Source of the DNA: Lysobacter sp. GX 14042
GTDB taxonomy: Bacteria; Pseudomonadota; Gammaproteobacteria; Xanthomonadales; Xanthomonadaceae
Direction: 5' to 3'
Assembly (NCBI RefSeq): GCF_021390425.1
Contig: NZ_JAJUWY010000001.1
Coordinates: forward strand, 186,001-250,000
DNA length: 64,000 nt
Part shown: positions 1 to 8,846 of the stretch, piece after piece
How positions within the stretch are numbered: the first letter of the stretch is position 1
How the letters are laid out: the number at the start of each line of letters is the position of its first letter
The notes under the pieces: generated by a model
Database searches by the model: none
What the model saw: the letters and a program-made list of their open reading frames with translations, nothing else
Told to the model about the DNA's origin: nothing
Position numbers and translations under genes: made by a program

Positions 1-7
1 CAAGGGC

Positions 8-276
8 GGAGGAGCGAGGAACGAGTGAAGAGGAGTGAGAAACGAGTAAAGGCAAAAGCACGCCGTTGTCCGGCTCCGGGAACAGTCATCCCCGCGTACG
101 CGGGGATCCATGGACGTCCCTGGGTTCCCGCGTCCGCGGAAACGACGGCGCGACGGAACGACCGAGCGGCGACCTCCAGTGAAGGAGCGAGGCGGCTCTT
201 ACTCGTTCCTCACTCCTCTTCACTCACTCCTCGCCCTCTCTCGTTCCTCGTTCCTCTTCACTCGTTTCTCGCTTCC
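8..276. repeat. Left-edge inverted purine/pyrimidine repeat with palindromic core
   Basis: A purine-rich block at 8-50 (units like GAGGAGCGAGGAACGAGTGA) is matched in inverted orientation by pyrimidine-rich blocks at about 200-225 and 247-276. Between them, 85-113 carries a palindrome of the type GTCATCCCCGCGTACGCGGG followed by GATCCATGG, the same motif that ends the composite repeats further right. No convincing gene is seen in 1-286; the reading frames here are the repeat translated. The block lies just downstream of the M23 peptidase stop codon. Confidence 0.75.
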
Positions 277-286
277 CGCCCCCGCC

Positions 287-1198
287 TCAGCCCTTCAACG
301 GCGAGCGCTGTCCCAGGAACTGCCGCGGATTCACCGCGCGGCCGTCCTGCCAGACCTCGAAGTGCACGTGCGCGCCGGTTGAGCGGCCGGTGGAGCCGGC
401 GCGGGCGACCTGCTGCCCGGCGCGGATCGGCTCGCCCACCTTGCGCACCAGGCGCGAGTTGTGGGCGTAGCGCGTCATGTAGCCGTTGCCGTGGTCGATC
501 TCGATGGTGTTGCCGTAGCCCGAGCGCACCCCCGAGAAGCTGACCACCCCGTCGGCCACCGCCTGTACCGGATCGCCGACGCTGGCCTTGAAGTCGATCC
601 CGGCATGGAACTTGCGGCCGCCGCGGAACGGGTCGGCGCGGTAGCCGTAATGGGAGGTGATGTAGCTGTCGATCGGCTCGCCCGCCGGCACCGAGGCCAT
701 GTCGAGCTGGCGGTTGAACAGCAGCGATTCCAGCACCGAGAGCTGGCTGCCGGCGGCGCTGAACTGTGCGTCCAGCGCGCCGAGCTCGTTGTCGAGCTCC
801 TCGCGCGGCATGTCCTCCACCTGGCCGTCGTCGCCACCGACGCCGACCGGCTTGTCGAAGTCGAACTCGCCATCCTGCAGCTGGCCGATGCGGGTCAACC
901 GCTCGCCCAGCGCGTTGAGCCGGTTGGCCTCGGCCTGCAACTCGCCCAGGCGCGCGGCCAGGGCGTTGATCTCGCGCTGCGCCTGCTGCTGGGTCACGGC
1001 CACCTCGGCCTTCTGCGCCTGCAGCTGGGAATGCATGCCCAGGTTGCCGGCGATGCCGACGCCCAGGCCCAGGGTCAGGCCCCCGCCGAGCAGCAGCGCC
1101 GCGGCCGCGACCGGCCGCTGGATCGCCTTGTAGAGCAGCTGCTGGCGCAACGAACCGCCGCTGCCACTTGACTTGAAGATGATGGGTCGATTGATCAT
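287..1198 (-). CDS. M23 family metallopeptidase (LytM-like), membrane anchored
   Basis: A 303-residue envelope protein predicted to cut or regulate cutting of peptidoglycan peptides. A hydrophobic segment at about residues 29-53 anchors it in the inner membrane. Residues 56-160 are Gln/Glu/Ala-rich and probably coiled coil. The C-terminal LytM domain carries the zinc ligands His198 and Asp202 (HxxxD) and His279 of HVHF, so it looks catalytically intact. The start at 1198 (MINRPIIF) was chosen because upstream codons run into the divergent gene. The dciA-like gene starts only 6 nt away on the other strand. In related genomes this gene sits between dciA and secA, so secA probably lies just left of the window. 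Confidence 0.9.
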   Translation of the reverse strand: MINRPIIFKSSGSGGSLRQQLLYKAIQRPVAAAALLLGGGLTLGLGVGIAGNLGMHSQLQAQKAEVAVTQQQAQREINALAARLGELQAEANRLNALGERLTRIGQLQDGEFDFDKPVGVGGDDGQVEDMPREELDNELGALDAQFSAAGSQLSVLESLLFNRQLDMASVPAGEPIDSYITSHYGYRADPFRGGRKFHAGIDFKASVGDPVQAVADGVVSFSGVRSGYGNTIEIDHGNGYMTRYAHNSRLVRKVGEPIRAGQQVARAGSTGRSTGAHVHFEVWQDGRAVNPRQFLGQRSPLKG

Positions 1199-1204
1199 GT
1201 CGCT

Positions 1205-1651
1205 ATGTCTCGTCCCTCCCGGCCGCGCCAACCTTCGATTCCTACCGCCGCGCTCGATGCGCTGATGGCGGTCCCGGCTGGCGATCCGATCAGGCGTGCC
1301 ATGTGGCTCGACGAACTCGATCGCCGCTTCCACCCCCTCCTGCCCCGCGCACTGGCCCCGCACACGCGGGTGGCCAACTACGAGCAAGGCAGGCTCGTGT
1401 TCCTGGTCGATTCCCCGGTGTGGCGGGCGAAATTGCGCCTGCTTGCACCGCAGTTGCTCGACACAGCCCGGTCGCTTGGCCTGGACGCGAAAGAGGTGGT
1501 GGTCCGCACCAGCCTGGCTCCCGCGCCCCCGCCCGCGCCGAAGCACAGGCCGGTGACCATGTCAGACACCGCCCGCAAGTCGCTGCAGGCGGCGTTGGCG
1601 TCCCTGAGGGCTCCAGATGAAGGCAAACCCGGACCGGATGACGCCTCGTGA
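1205..1651 (+). CDS. dciA: DUF721 / DciA-family replicative helicase loader
   Basis: A 148-residue protein of the DUF721 family. Family members of the DciA type load or assist the replicative helicase DnaB in bacteria lacking DnaC. The recognisable core is residues 35-100, with the pattern LDELDRRFHPLLP, then VANYEQGRLVFLVDS and the WRAKLRLLAPQLLD stretch, typical of the KH-like DciA fold. The C-terminal tail (about 105-148) is Pro/Ala/Lys rich and probably disordered. ATG at 1205 lies 6 nt from the divergent M23 start, so its promoter must lie inside the neighbouring coding sequence. Function is inferred from family only. Confidence 0.85.
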   Translation: MSRPSRPRQPSIPTAALDALMAVPAGDPIRRAMWLDELDRRFHPLLPRALAPHTRVANYEQGRLVFLVDSPVWRAKLRLLAPQLLDTARSLGLDAKEVVVRTSLAPAPPPAPKHRPVTMSDTARKSLQAALASLRAPDEGKPGPDDAS

Positions 1652-1749
1652 CCAGCCTTTCGCGGGCTTTCCCGTGAAGGGTTCGTGATCACCGACCGAC
1701 GAATCCTAGTGGCCAAGAAGGGCCGACTTGTTAAGAGGCACCTTCAATA

Positions 1750-1774
1750 TCGTTATTTTTTTGTTAAATAACGA
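1750..1774. other. AT-rich perfect hairpin downstream of dciA
   Basis: TCGTTATTT at 1750-1758 is the exact reverse complement of AAATAACGA at 1766-1774, with a 7-nt loop TTTTGTT. It stands out as AT-rich in a GC-rich genome. It lies 99 nt after the dciA stop and before composite repeat A. It could be a weak transcription terminator or a protein-binding site. The rest of 1652-1815 holds no recognisable gene. Confidence 0.5.
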
Positions 1775-1815
1775 CGCGAGCACCACACAGTGTTCACTTC
1801 CGTGACGGAGAACCC

Positions 1816-2390
1816 GTCATCCCCGCGCACGCGGAAGTGGTCTTCGGAGAGGTCGCGGGGGAGCCGGCTGCTGCGAGGGGGGTGCTCCGCGCTCCTGACG
1901 GCATCGATGCCTTTAAGTCGCGGCGTGGGCCATCCATGGCCCACTCTCCGCACCCCCCTCGCAGCATCCGTCTCCCACCACGACGCTGCTCCTGCGGGGG
2001 CTGGGTGTGGGCTTCGGGAACGGCACCGCGGGCGGGTGATGCGGGCCTGGTGAAAAAACGGGGGTCCCGGGTGCGGCCTCCGGCCTTATCTGGACTACGT
2101 GGTGGGGATCACCACACACACAAACACCCCCTCTTCCACCGTCATCCCCGCGCACGCGGGGATCCATGGCCCCGGTGCCGTATCCGGAAGGCGTGCCTCC
2201 GAAACCTGCACCACCATGAGGAGCCGGCTGCCGTGGGGGACAGGCCGCCCGACTTCAAAAAGGGCCGAAGGCCCGTCAGGAGGGCGGCCTGTCCCCCACG
2301 GCGGCCGGCTCCCCCGCGACGTACCCGAAGGACCACGGCCCCTCCCGGAAAACCCCAACGTCCATGGATCCCCGCGTGCGCGGGGATGAC
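1816..2390 (-). repeat. Composite palindromic repeat, copy A (minus orientation)
   Basis: About 575 bp between the convergent dciA and valS genes, matching copies at 9963-10519 and 17043-17615 as reverse complement. Read from the valS side it begins with the GTCATCCCCGCG/CGCGGGGATCCATGG end at 2362-2390. It then has a long inverted repeat around 2226-2310 with a central terminator-like hairpin, the second GTCATCCCC end at 2141-2169, a CA-repeat stretch, a CCCGGGTGCGGCC motif near 2070, and a second GC-rich inverted repeat (about 1860-1980). A truncated terminal motif is present at 1816-1833. Reading frames inside are not genes. Confidence 0.85.
2257..2274 (-). terminator. Terminator-like hairpin in repeat A (valS direction)
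   Basis: On the minus strand, GGGCC-TTC-GGCCC is followed by five T residues (A run at 2257-2261 on the plus strand). It sits at the centre of a longer inverted repeat, 120 nt past the valS stop, in the correct direction to end valS transcription. Confidence 0.65.
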
Positions 2391-2393
2391 GGG

Positions 2394-5285
2394 CTAGTTG
2401 CCCAGCTTTGCCCGCTGCGCCGCCAGTGCCTCGCGCTGGGTGTTCCAGTCGGCCAGACGCTTGCGCTCCTGCTCGACCACCGCCGCCGGAGCATTCGCCA
2501 CGAAGGTTTCGTTGGCCAGCTTGCCCTTGGACTTGGCGATTTCGGCTTCGACTTTCTTCAGTTCCTTGTCCAGCCGGGTGCGTTCGGCGCCGAGGTCAAC
2601 CAGGCCTTCCAGGGGCACCAGCAGCTTGAGTTCGCCGACCACGGCGGTGGCGGCGGCCGGGGCGGCTTCGGTGCTGTCGGGGAAGTCGATGCGTTCCAGC
2701 TTGCCGAGGAAGGCCAGGGAGGCCTGGAAGCGGGCGGCGCGGCGACGGTCGTCGTCGCTGGCATCGGCCAGCAGCAGGGTCACCTGCCGGGAAGGGGGGA
2801 CGTTGAGTTCGCCGCGGACGCGGCGGATCGCCGAGACCATGGCCTTGAGCCATTCCACGTCGGCCACGGCGCGGTCCTGGTCGGCGGTGTCCAGTTGGCC
2901 CGGCACGGGGTAGGACTGGACCATGATCGAGCCGGCCGGCAGACCGAGCCGCGGGGCCACCTGTTGCCACAGTTCCTCGGTGACGAACGGGACCAGCGGG
3001 TGCAGCAGGCACAGCAGGCGCTCGAGCACGTACAGCAGGGTGTGGCGGGTGCTTTCGGCCGCGGCGCGGCCTTCCTCGGTCGCGGCGTCGCCGTGCAGGG
3101 CGGGCTTGGCCAGTTCGACGAACCAGTCGCAGAAGTCGTTCCAGGCGAATTCGTACAGGGCCTGGCTGAGCAGGTCGAAGCGGTAGTCGGCGAAGTGCTT
3201 CGCGGCCTCGCCGGCGGTGGCCTCCAGGCGGGCGAGGATCCAGCGCTCGGCGTCCGTGCGGGGAGTCGGGATCGCCGGATCCGTAGCCCGGGTAAGCGAA
3301 GCGCACCCGGGTCCAGTGAACCCCTCGGTGTTCATCAGAACAAACCGGGTCGCGTTCCACAGCTTGTTGCAGAAGTTCTTGTAGCCCTCGGCGCGGCCCA
3401 GGTCGAACTTGATGTCGCGGCCGTGGCCGGCCAGCGCGGCCATGGTGAAGCGCAGGGCGTCGGCGCCGAAGGCCGGGATGCCGTCGGGAAACTCCCTGCG
3501 GGTGGCCCCGGCGATCTTCTCGGCCATCTTCGGCTGCATCAGCCCGGCGGTGCGCTTGGCGACCAGGTCGTCCAGGCTGATGCCGTCGATCAGGTCCAGC
3601 GGGTCGAGGATGTTGCCCTTGGACTTGGACATCTTCTGCCCGTCCTTGTCGCGCACCAGGCCGGTGACGTAGACGTCGCGGAAGGGCAGTTGGCCGGTGA
3701 AGTGGTCGCTCATCATGATCATCCGGGCGACCCAGAAGAAGATGATGTCGAAGCCGGTGACCAGCACCGAGGACGGCAGGAAGCGCCCGTAGCCGCGCTC
3801 GGCCATCGCGGCCGCGTCGGGCCAGCCCAGGGTGGAGAACGGCCACAGCGCGGAGGAGAACCAGGTCTCCAGCACGTCCTCGTCCCGGTGCAGGGCGAGG
3901 TCGCTGGCCAGGCCATGCTTCGCCCGCACCTCGGCCTCGTCGCGGCCGACGAAGATGTTGCCGGCGGCGTCGTACCAGGCGGGGATGCGGTGGCCCCACC
4001 ACAGCTGGCGGGATATGCACCAGTCCTGGATGTTCTCCATCCAGTGGCGGTAGGTGTTGATCCAGTTGCCGGGGACGAAGCGGACCTTGCCGTCGCCGTC
4101 GGTGCCGCTGGCCAGTTCCATGCCGCGGCGGCCCAGCTCGTCCATCCGCACGAACCACTGGTCGGTCAGGTAGGGCTCGATGACCTGGCCGGTGCGGTCG
4201 CCGCGCGGGACCTGCAGCTTGTGCGGCTTGTCCTCGACCAGCAGGCCGGCGGCCTGCAGGTCGGCGAGCACCGCCTCGCGGGCGGCGTAGCGGTCCAGGC
4301 CGCGGTAATGCTGCGGGATGCCGGCGGCGTTGGCGCGCTCCAGTTCCGGGCCGTCGCAGTCCGCGCCGCCGATCACCGCGGCGGTGGGGGTCAGGATGTT
4401 GAGCAACGGCAGGTCGTGGCGCAGCCCGACCTGGTAGTCGTTGAAGTCGTGCGCCGGGGTGACCTTGACCACGCCGGTGCCGAACTCGCGGTCGACATAG
4501 GCATCGGCGATGACCGGGATCTGCCGGCCGGTCAGCGGCAGGGTGACGGTCTGGCCGACCAGGTGGGCGTAGCGGTCGTCCTCGGGGTGCACCATCACCG
4601 CGGTGTCGCCGAGCAGGGTTTCCGGACGGGTGGTGGCGACCACCAACTGGCCGGAGCCGTCGCTCAGCGGGTAGGCGATCGACCACAGGTGGCCGTCCTC
4701 TTCCTCGTTGGCCACTTCCAGGTCGGAGATCGCGGTCAGCAGCACCGGGTCCCAGTTGACCAGCCGCTGGCCGCGGTAGACGAGCCCTTCCTCGTGCAGG
4801 CGCACGAAGGCCTCGACCACCGCCGTCGCCGGCATCGGGTCCATGGTGAACACGCTGCGCGACCAGTCGCCGGAGGCGCCCATGCGGCGCATCTGCCGCT
4901 CGATGGTGTCGCCGGAGTGGTGCTTCCACTCCCAGACCTTGCCGATGAAGCCCTCGCGGCCCAGCGAGTCGCGGGTCTCGCCCTTGCCTTCGCGCTCCAG
5001 GTTGCGGCTGACCACCATCTCGGTGGCGATGCCGGCGTGGTCGCTGCCCATCTGCCACAACGTGTCGAAGCCACGCATGCGGTGGTAGCGCACCAGGGCG
5101 TCCTGCAGGGTGTGCTGGAACGCATGACCCATGTGCAGGGTGCCGGTGACGTTGGGCGGCGGCAGCAGGACCGAGTAGGGCTCGCCCTTGCCGGAAGGCT
5201 TGAACAGCCCCTCGGCCTCCCAGCGCTGGTAGAGCCGGGACTCGAACTCGATGGGGTCGTAGCTGGAAGGCAGGGTGTCGGTCAT
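2394..5285 (-). CDS. valS: Valine--tRNA ligase
   Basis: Charges tRNA-Val in the cytoplasm. The 963-residue product has the class I HIGH-type motif HMGH at 51-54 after PPPNVTGTL, the KMSKS motif at 551-555, the editing (CP1) domain between them, an anticodon-binding domain, and a C-terminal coiled-coil arm ending [14 protein letters not shown]. Start 5285 ([11 protein letters not shown]) was chosen because it matches the family N-terminus; codons further upstream translate a repeat element. A GAGGGG ribosome-binding site lies about 10 nt upstream and is supplied by that repeat. Residues about 657-669 are encoded by a small intergenic-type repeat read in frame. It is the last gene of pepA-holC-valS, and its stop codon is 3 nt from repeat A. 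Confidence 0.97.
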   Translation of the reverse strand: MTDTLPSSYDPIEFESRLYQRWEAEGLFKPSGKGEPYSVLLPPPNVTGTLHMGHAFQHTLQDALVRYHRMRGFDTLWQMGSDHAGIATEMVVSRNLEREGKGETRDSLGREGFIGKVWEWKHHSGDTIERQMRRMGASGDWSRSVFTMDPMPATAVVEAFVRLHEEGLVYRGQRLVNWDPVLLTAISDLEVANEEEDGHLWSIAYPLSDGSGQLVVATTRPETLLGDTAVMVHPEDDRYAHLVGQTVTLPLTGRQIPVIADAYVDREFGTGVVKVTPAHDFNDYQVGLRHDLPLLNILTPTAAVIGGADCDGPELERANAAGIPQHYRGLDRYAAREAVLADLQAAGLLVEDKPHKLQVPRGDRTGQVIEPYLTDQWFVRMDELGRRGMELASGTDGDGKVRFVPGNWINTYRHWMENIQDWCISRQLWWGHRIPAWYDAAGNIFVGRDEAEVRAKHGLASDLALHRDEDVLETWFSSALWPFSTLGWPDAAAMAERGYGRFLPSSVLVTGFDIIFFWVARMIMMSDHFTGQLPFRDVYVTGLVRDKDGQKMSKSKGNILDPLDLIDGISLDDLVAKRTAGLMQPKMAEKIAGATRREFPDGIPAFGADALRFTMAALAGHGRDIKFDLGRAEGYKNFCNKLWNATRFVLMNTEGFTGPGCASLTRATDPAIPTPRTDAERWILARLEATAGEAAKHFADYRFDLLSQALYEFAWNDFCDWFVELAKPALHGDAATEEGRAAAESTRHTLLYVLERLLCLLHPLVPFVTEELWQQVAPRLGLPAGSIMVQSYPVPGQLDTADQDRAVADVEWLKAMVSAIRRVRGELNVPPSRQVTLLLADASDDDRRRAARFQASLAFLGKLERIDFPDSTEAAPAAATAVVGELKLLVPLEGLVDLGAERTRLDKELKKVEAEIAKSKGKLANETFVANAPAAVVEQERKRLADWNTQREALAAQRAKLGN
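3279..3317 (-). repeat. Small CCCGGGT palindromic repeat translated within valS
   Basis: The segment GTAGCCCGGGTAAGCGAAGC with its flanks, ending CGCACCCGGGTCC, is the compact intergenic repeat also seen near 10255, 12857 and 17340. Here it lies inside valS in frame and encodes the stretch [12 protein letters not shown], after the conserved FVLMNTEG and before TDAERWIL. ValS homologues have a variable loop at this point. Confidence 0.7.
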
Positions 5286-5297
5286 TTTGGTTTTCCC

Positions 5298-5504
5298 CCT
5301 CTCCCGCCTGCGGGAGAGGGCCGGGGTGAGGGCCGCTGTTCTTGCTTCTTGCTTCTTGCTTCTTGCTTCTAGCTCTCTCTCCCGCTTGCGGGAGAGGGAT
5401 GGGGTGAGGGCAGTTCCCAAGTCCAGCCTGTGATCCTGAGTGGACTTGGGAACCGCCCTCATCCGCCCCTTCGGGGCACCTTCTCCCGCGAAGCGGGAGA
5501 AGGG
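5298..5504. repeat. 128-bp palindromic repeat (full copy plus partial copy) upstream of valS
   Basis: A full copy at 5377-5504 has, in order, a CTCTCCCGC..GCGGGAGAG hairpin, a GGGTGAGGGC box, an inverted pair around GTTCCCAAGTCCA / TGGACTTGGGAAC, a GCCCTCATCCGCCC box, and a CTTCTCCCGC..GCGGGAGAAG hairpin. A partial copy with the first hairpin and box is at 5298-5333. The same 128-bp unit recurs within purL at 14714-14841. The whole 225-nt gap between holC and valS is repeat DNA and must be transcribed as the valS leader if pepA-holC-valS is one operon. Confidence 0.85.
5339..5370. repeat. Heptamer tandem repeat (TTCTTGC, 4.6 copies)
   Basis: Four perfect TTCTTGC units plus TTCT lie between the two palindromic repeat copies, about 55-85 nt upstream of the valS start. 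A non-triplet microsatellite in a leader region can change length by slippage. No effect on expression can be seen from sequence alone. Confidence 0.85.
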
Positions 5505-5510
5505 AGTTTG

Positions 5511-5933
5511 CTACATGTCGTACTTCTTCAACTCAAACCCGCGCGCCTTGTACTGCTTCCAGCGCTCGCGCAGCGGGTCGCGGGCCGACGGGTCGGCCGG
5601 GACCACTTCGAGCACGCGGTCGAACTCCCCCTCGACCGCGGCATCGCGCAGGTTGACCACCAGCGGGCGCAGCGCCGGATCGTGCTCCGGGGCCGCGATC
5701 AGCACCACCGCTTCTTCCTCGTCCTCGCCGGCACCGGCGATCTGGTGCGGGATGAAGGCATCGGGATCGAACGACCACAGCAGGTCGTCGAGCTGCTCGG
5801 CCTGGGCGGCGTCGCGCGCCAGCACCAGGGTTGCGATGCCCGCGTCGCTGGCCTTGCGGGCCAGTTCGCACACCAGCAGCAGCGGTTCCTCGCGGAACCG
5901 CGGCTTGCCGATCAGGTAGAAGTCGGCGCGCAC
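5511..5933 (-). CDS. holC: DNA polymerase III subunit chi
   Basis: A 140-residue HolC protein. Chi links the clamp loader (through psi) to single-stranded-DNA-binding protein at the replication fork. The family pattern is visible: ADFYLIG at the N-terminus, LACRLARKA-like helix at 23-29, the LWSFDPDAFIPH segment at about 52-63, VVNLRD near 91-96, and the C-terminal RWKQYKARGFELKKYDM. It begins with GTG at 5933, 13 nt after the pepA stop codon, with no strong ribosome-binding site, which suggests translation coupled to pepA. Gene order pepA-holC-valS is the usual gammaproteobacterial arrangement. Confidence 0.95.
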   Translation of the reverse strand: MRADFYLIGKPRFREEPLLLVCELARKASDAGIATLVLARDAAQAEQLDDLLWSFDPDAFIPHQIAGAGEDEEEAVVLIAAPEHDPALRPLVVNLRDAAVEGEFDRVLEVVPADPSARDPLRERWKQYKARGFELKKYDM

Positions 5934-5946
5934 CGGGTGGTCCCGG

Positions 5947-7443
<1,497 letters not shown>

Positions 7444-7745
7444 AGGACAGGGTTCCGGCAGTGGGGTGTGGAAACGGCCCGCCATGGCGCCCGGACGGCC
7501 AGCACGTAGAATGCGCGGCGCGAGGGCCGCGATGCGGAGCCGGACCGGGTCGTGGAGTGCCACGACGCCCCTTGCTGGGACGGCCGCGGCGGCGCGGGCC
7601 AAACCGCAAGTCTAAAGCCCCGCCCGGGTCTTCACAAAAACGCAGTCATCTGCCAGATCATTCGCCAAGGCCATCCCACACGCCCCGTAGAGGGCACCGG
7701 TGCCACCTTGGCGGCCCCGTCCACCCGCCACCGGCGCAGCGCACG
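7444..7745. promoter_or_regulatory. Divergent pepA/lptF promoter region
   Basis: 302 nt between divergent starts, expected to hold both promoters. A -10-like TAGAAT is at 7507-7512 on the plus strand, but I see no good -35 partner, so individual promoters are not assigned. The stretch has no supported gene. Confidence 0.5.
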
Positions 7746-8846
7746 ATGCCCAAGCTCCACCGCTACCTGCTGAGCGAACTCGCCCAGTCGACCTTCGCCG
7801 CCCTGGTGGTGCTGCTGATCGTGAGCGTCGGCGGGGTGATCACCGACGTGCTCAAGGACATCGCCTCCGGGCGGCTTCCGGCGGGGCTGATGTTTTCCCA
7901 GCTGGGCCTGGTGCTGCTCAACTGGCTGCCGCTGATCCTGCCGCTGGCGCTGCTGCTGGGCATGATGCTGGGCGTCGGCCGGCTGTACCGCGACTCGGAG
8001 ATGCCGGTGATCACCGCGGCCGGGATCGGGCCGCGGCAGCTGCTGCGCCCGGTGCTGGCGCTGGTGCTGCCGGTGGTCGCGGTGGTCGCGGTGTGCTCGC
8101 TGTGGCTGGGGCCGATGGCCGAGCGGGTGTCGCGGGCGATGATCGCCGACGCCAACCGCAACCTGGTGGTCTCCGGCCTGGAGCCGGGCAGCTTCACCGA
8201 GCTGCCCGGCGGCGGCGGGGTGGTCTACACCGGCGCCATGTCGGCCGATGGCAGCGAGTTCTCGCGGATCTTCATCTACCGCCAGGCCGAGGGCCGGCAG
8301 GACATCACCACCGCCCGCGGCGGCCGGCTGGAGGTCGAGGACAGCGGCGCGCGCTACCTGCGCCTGCACGAGGGCTTCCAGGTGGAAGGGCCAATCGAGG
8401 ATGGGCTGGACTACCGCCTGATGCGCTACGCGGCCAACGAGGTCCGGCTGCCGGCCGGCGAAGTGCGCCATGACCCCACCGACCCCCGGGTGATGCCGAC
8501 CACCGCGCTGCTGGGCGACCCGCGCCGGGCCGCCGTGGCCCAGCTGCATTTCCGCCTGGCGCCGCCGCTGCTGGCGCTGGCCTTCGGCTTGCTGGCGGTG
8601 CCGCTGGCCCGGACCACCCCGCGCCAGGCGCGCTGGGGCGGCACGGTGATCGGCGTGCTCGGCTACCTGGTGTGCATCAGCCTGGCGCAGATGGGCGAAC
8701 GCTGGATCGCCTCCGCGCGGATCGCCCCCGGGCTGGGCCTGTGGTGGCTGGTGCTGCCGCTGCTGGCACTGGCGGCCTGGATGTACCTGGGCGACGGCGC
8801 CATGCGCCGGCCACGGATGGCCCGCCGGGCGGAGGCGGCACGATGA
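7746..8846 (+). CDS. lptF: LPS export ABC transporter permease LptF
   Basis: A 366-residue inner-membrane permease that, with LptG and the ATPase LptB2, extracts lipopolysaccharide from the inner membrane for transport across the periplasm. Three hydrophobic segments fill residues 14-120, including LLNWLPLILPLALLLGMMLGVGRL, then a periplasmic beta-rich domain, then three more segments at the C-terminus (about 265-355), the YjgP/YjgQ topology. Start 7746 (MPKLHRYLLSELAQ) matches the family. It overlaps lptG by 4 nt (ATGA), so the two are translationally coupled. Confidence 0.95.
   Translation: MPKLHRYLLSELAQSTFAALVVLLIVSVGGVITDVLKDIASGRLPAGLMFSQLGLVLLNWLPLILPLALLLGMMLGVGRLYRDSEMPVITAAGIGPRQLLRPVLALVLPVVAVVAVCSLWLGPMAERVSRAMIADANRNLVVSGLEPGSFTELPGGGGVVYTGAMSADGSEFSRIFIYRQAEGRQDITTARGGRLEVEDSGARYLRLHEGFQVEGPIEDGLDYRLMRYAANEVRLPAGEVRHDPTDPRVMPTTALLGDPRRAAVAQLHFRLAPPLLALAFGLLAVPLARTTPRQARWGGTVIGVLGYLVCISLAQMGERWIASARIAPGLGLWWLVLPLLALAAWMYLGDGAMRRPRMARRAEAAR

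Noticed and set aside
1753-2397. Several short frames on both strands between dciA and valS
   Set aside because: They translate the composite repeat; equivalent frames recur in copies B and C because the DNA is repeated, not because a protein is conserved. No ribosome-binding sites.
2364-5372. Very long open frame on the plus strand opposite valS
   Set aside because: Its translation is His/Gln/Val/Ala-rich shadow of valS, with no family resemblance. High GC keeps antisense frames open. The same applies to long frames opposite pepA, purL, ccmF, the TonB receptor, smc, ligA and gyrA.
5286-5462. N-terminal extension of ValS by 59 residues
   Set aside because: The extension would encode the palindromic and heptamer repeats ([21 protein letters not shown]-like). 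The family start is at 5285, with a ribosome-binding site.
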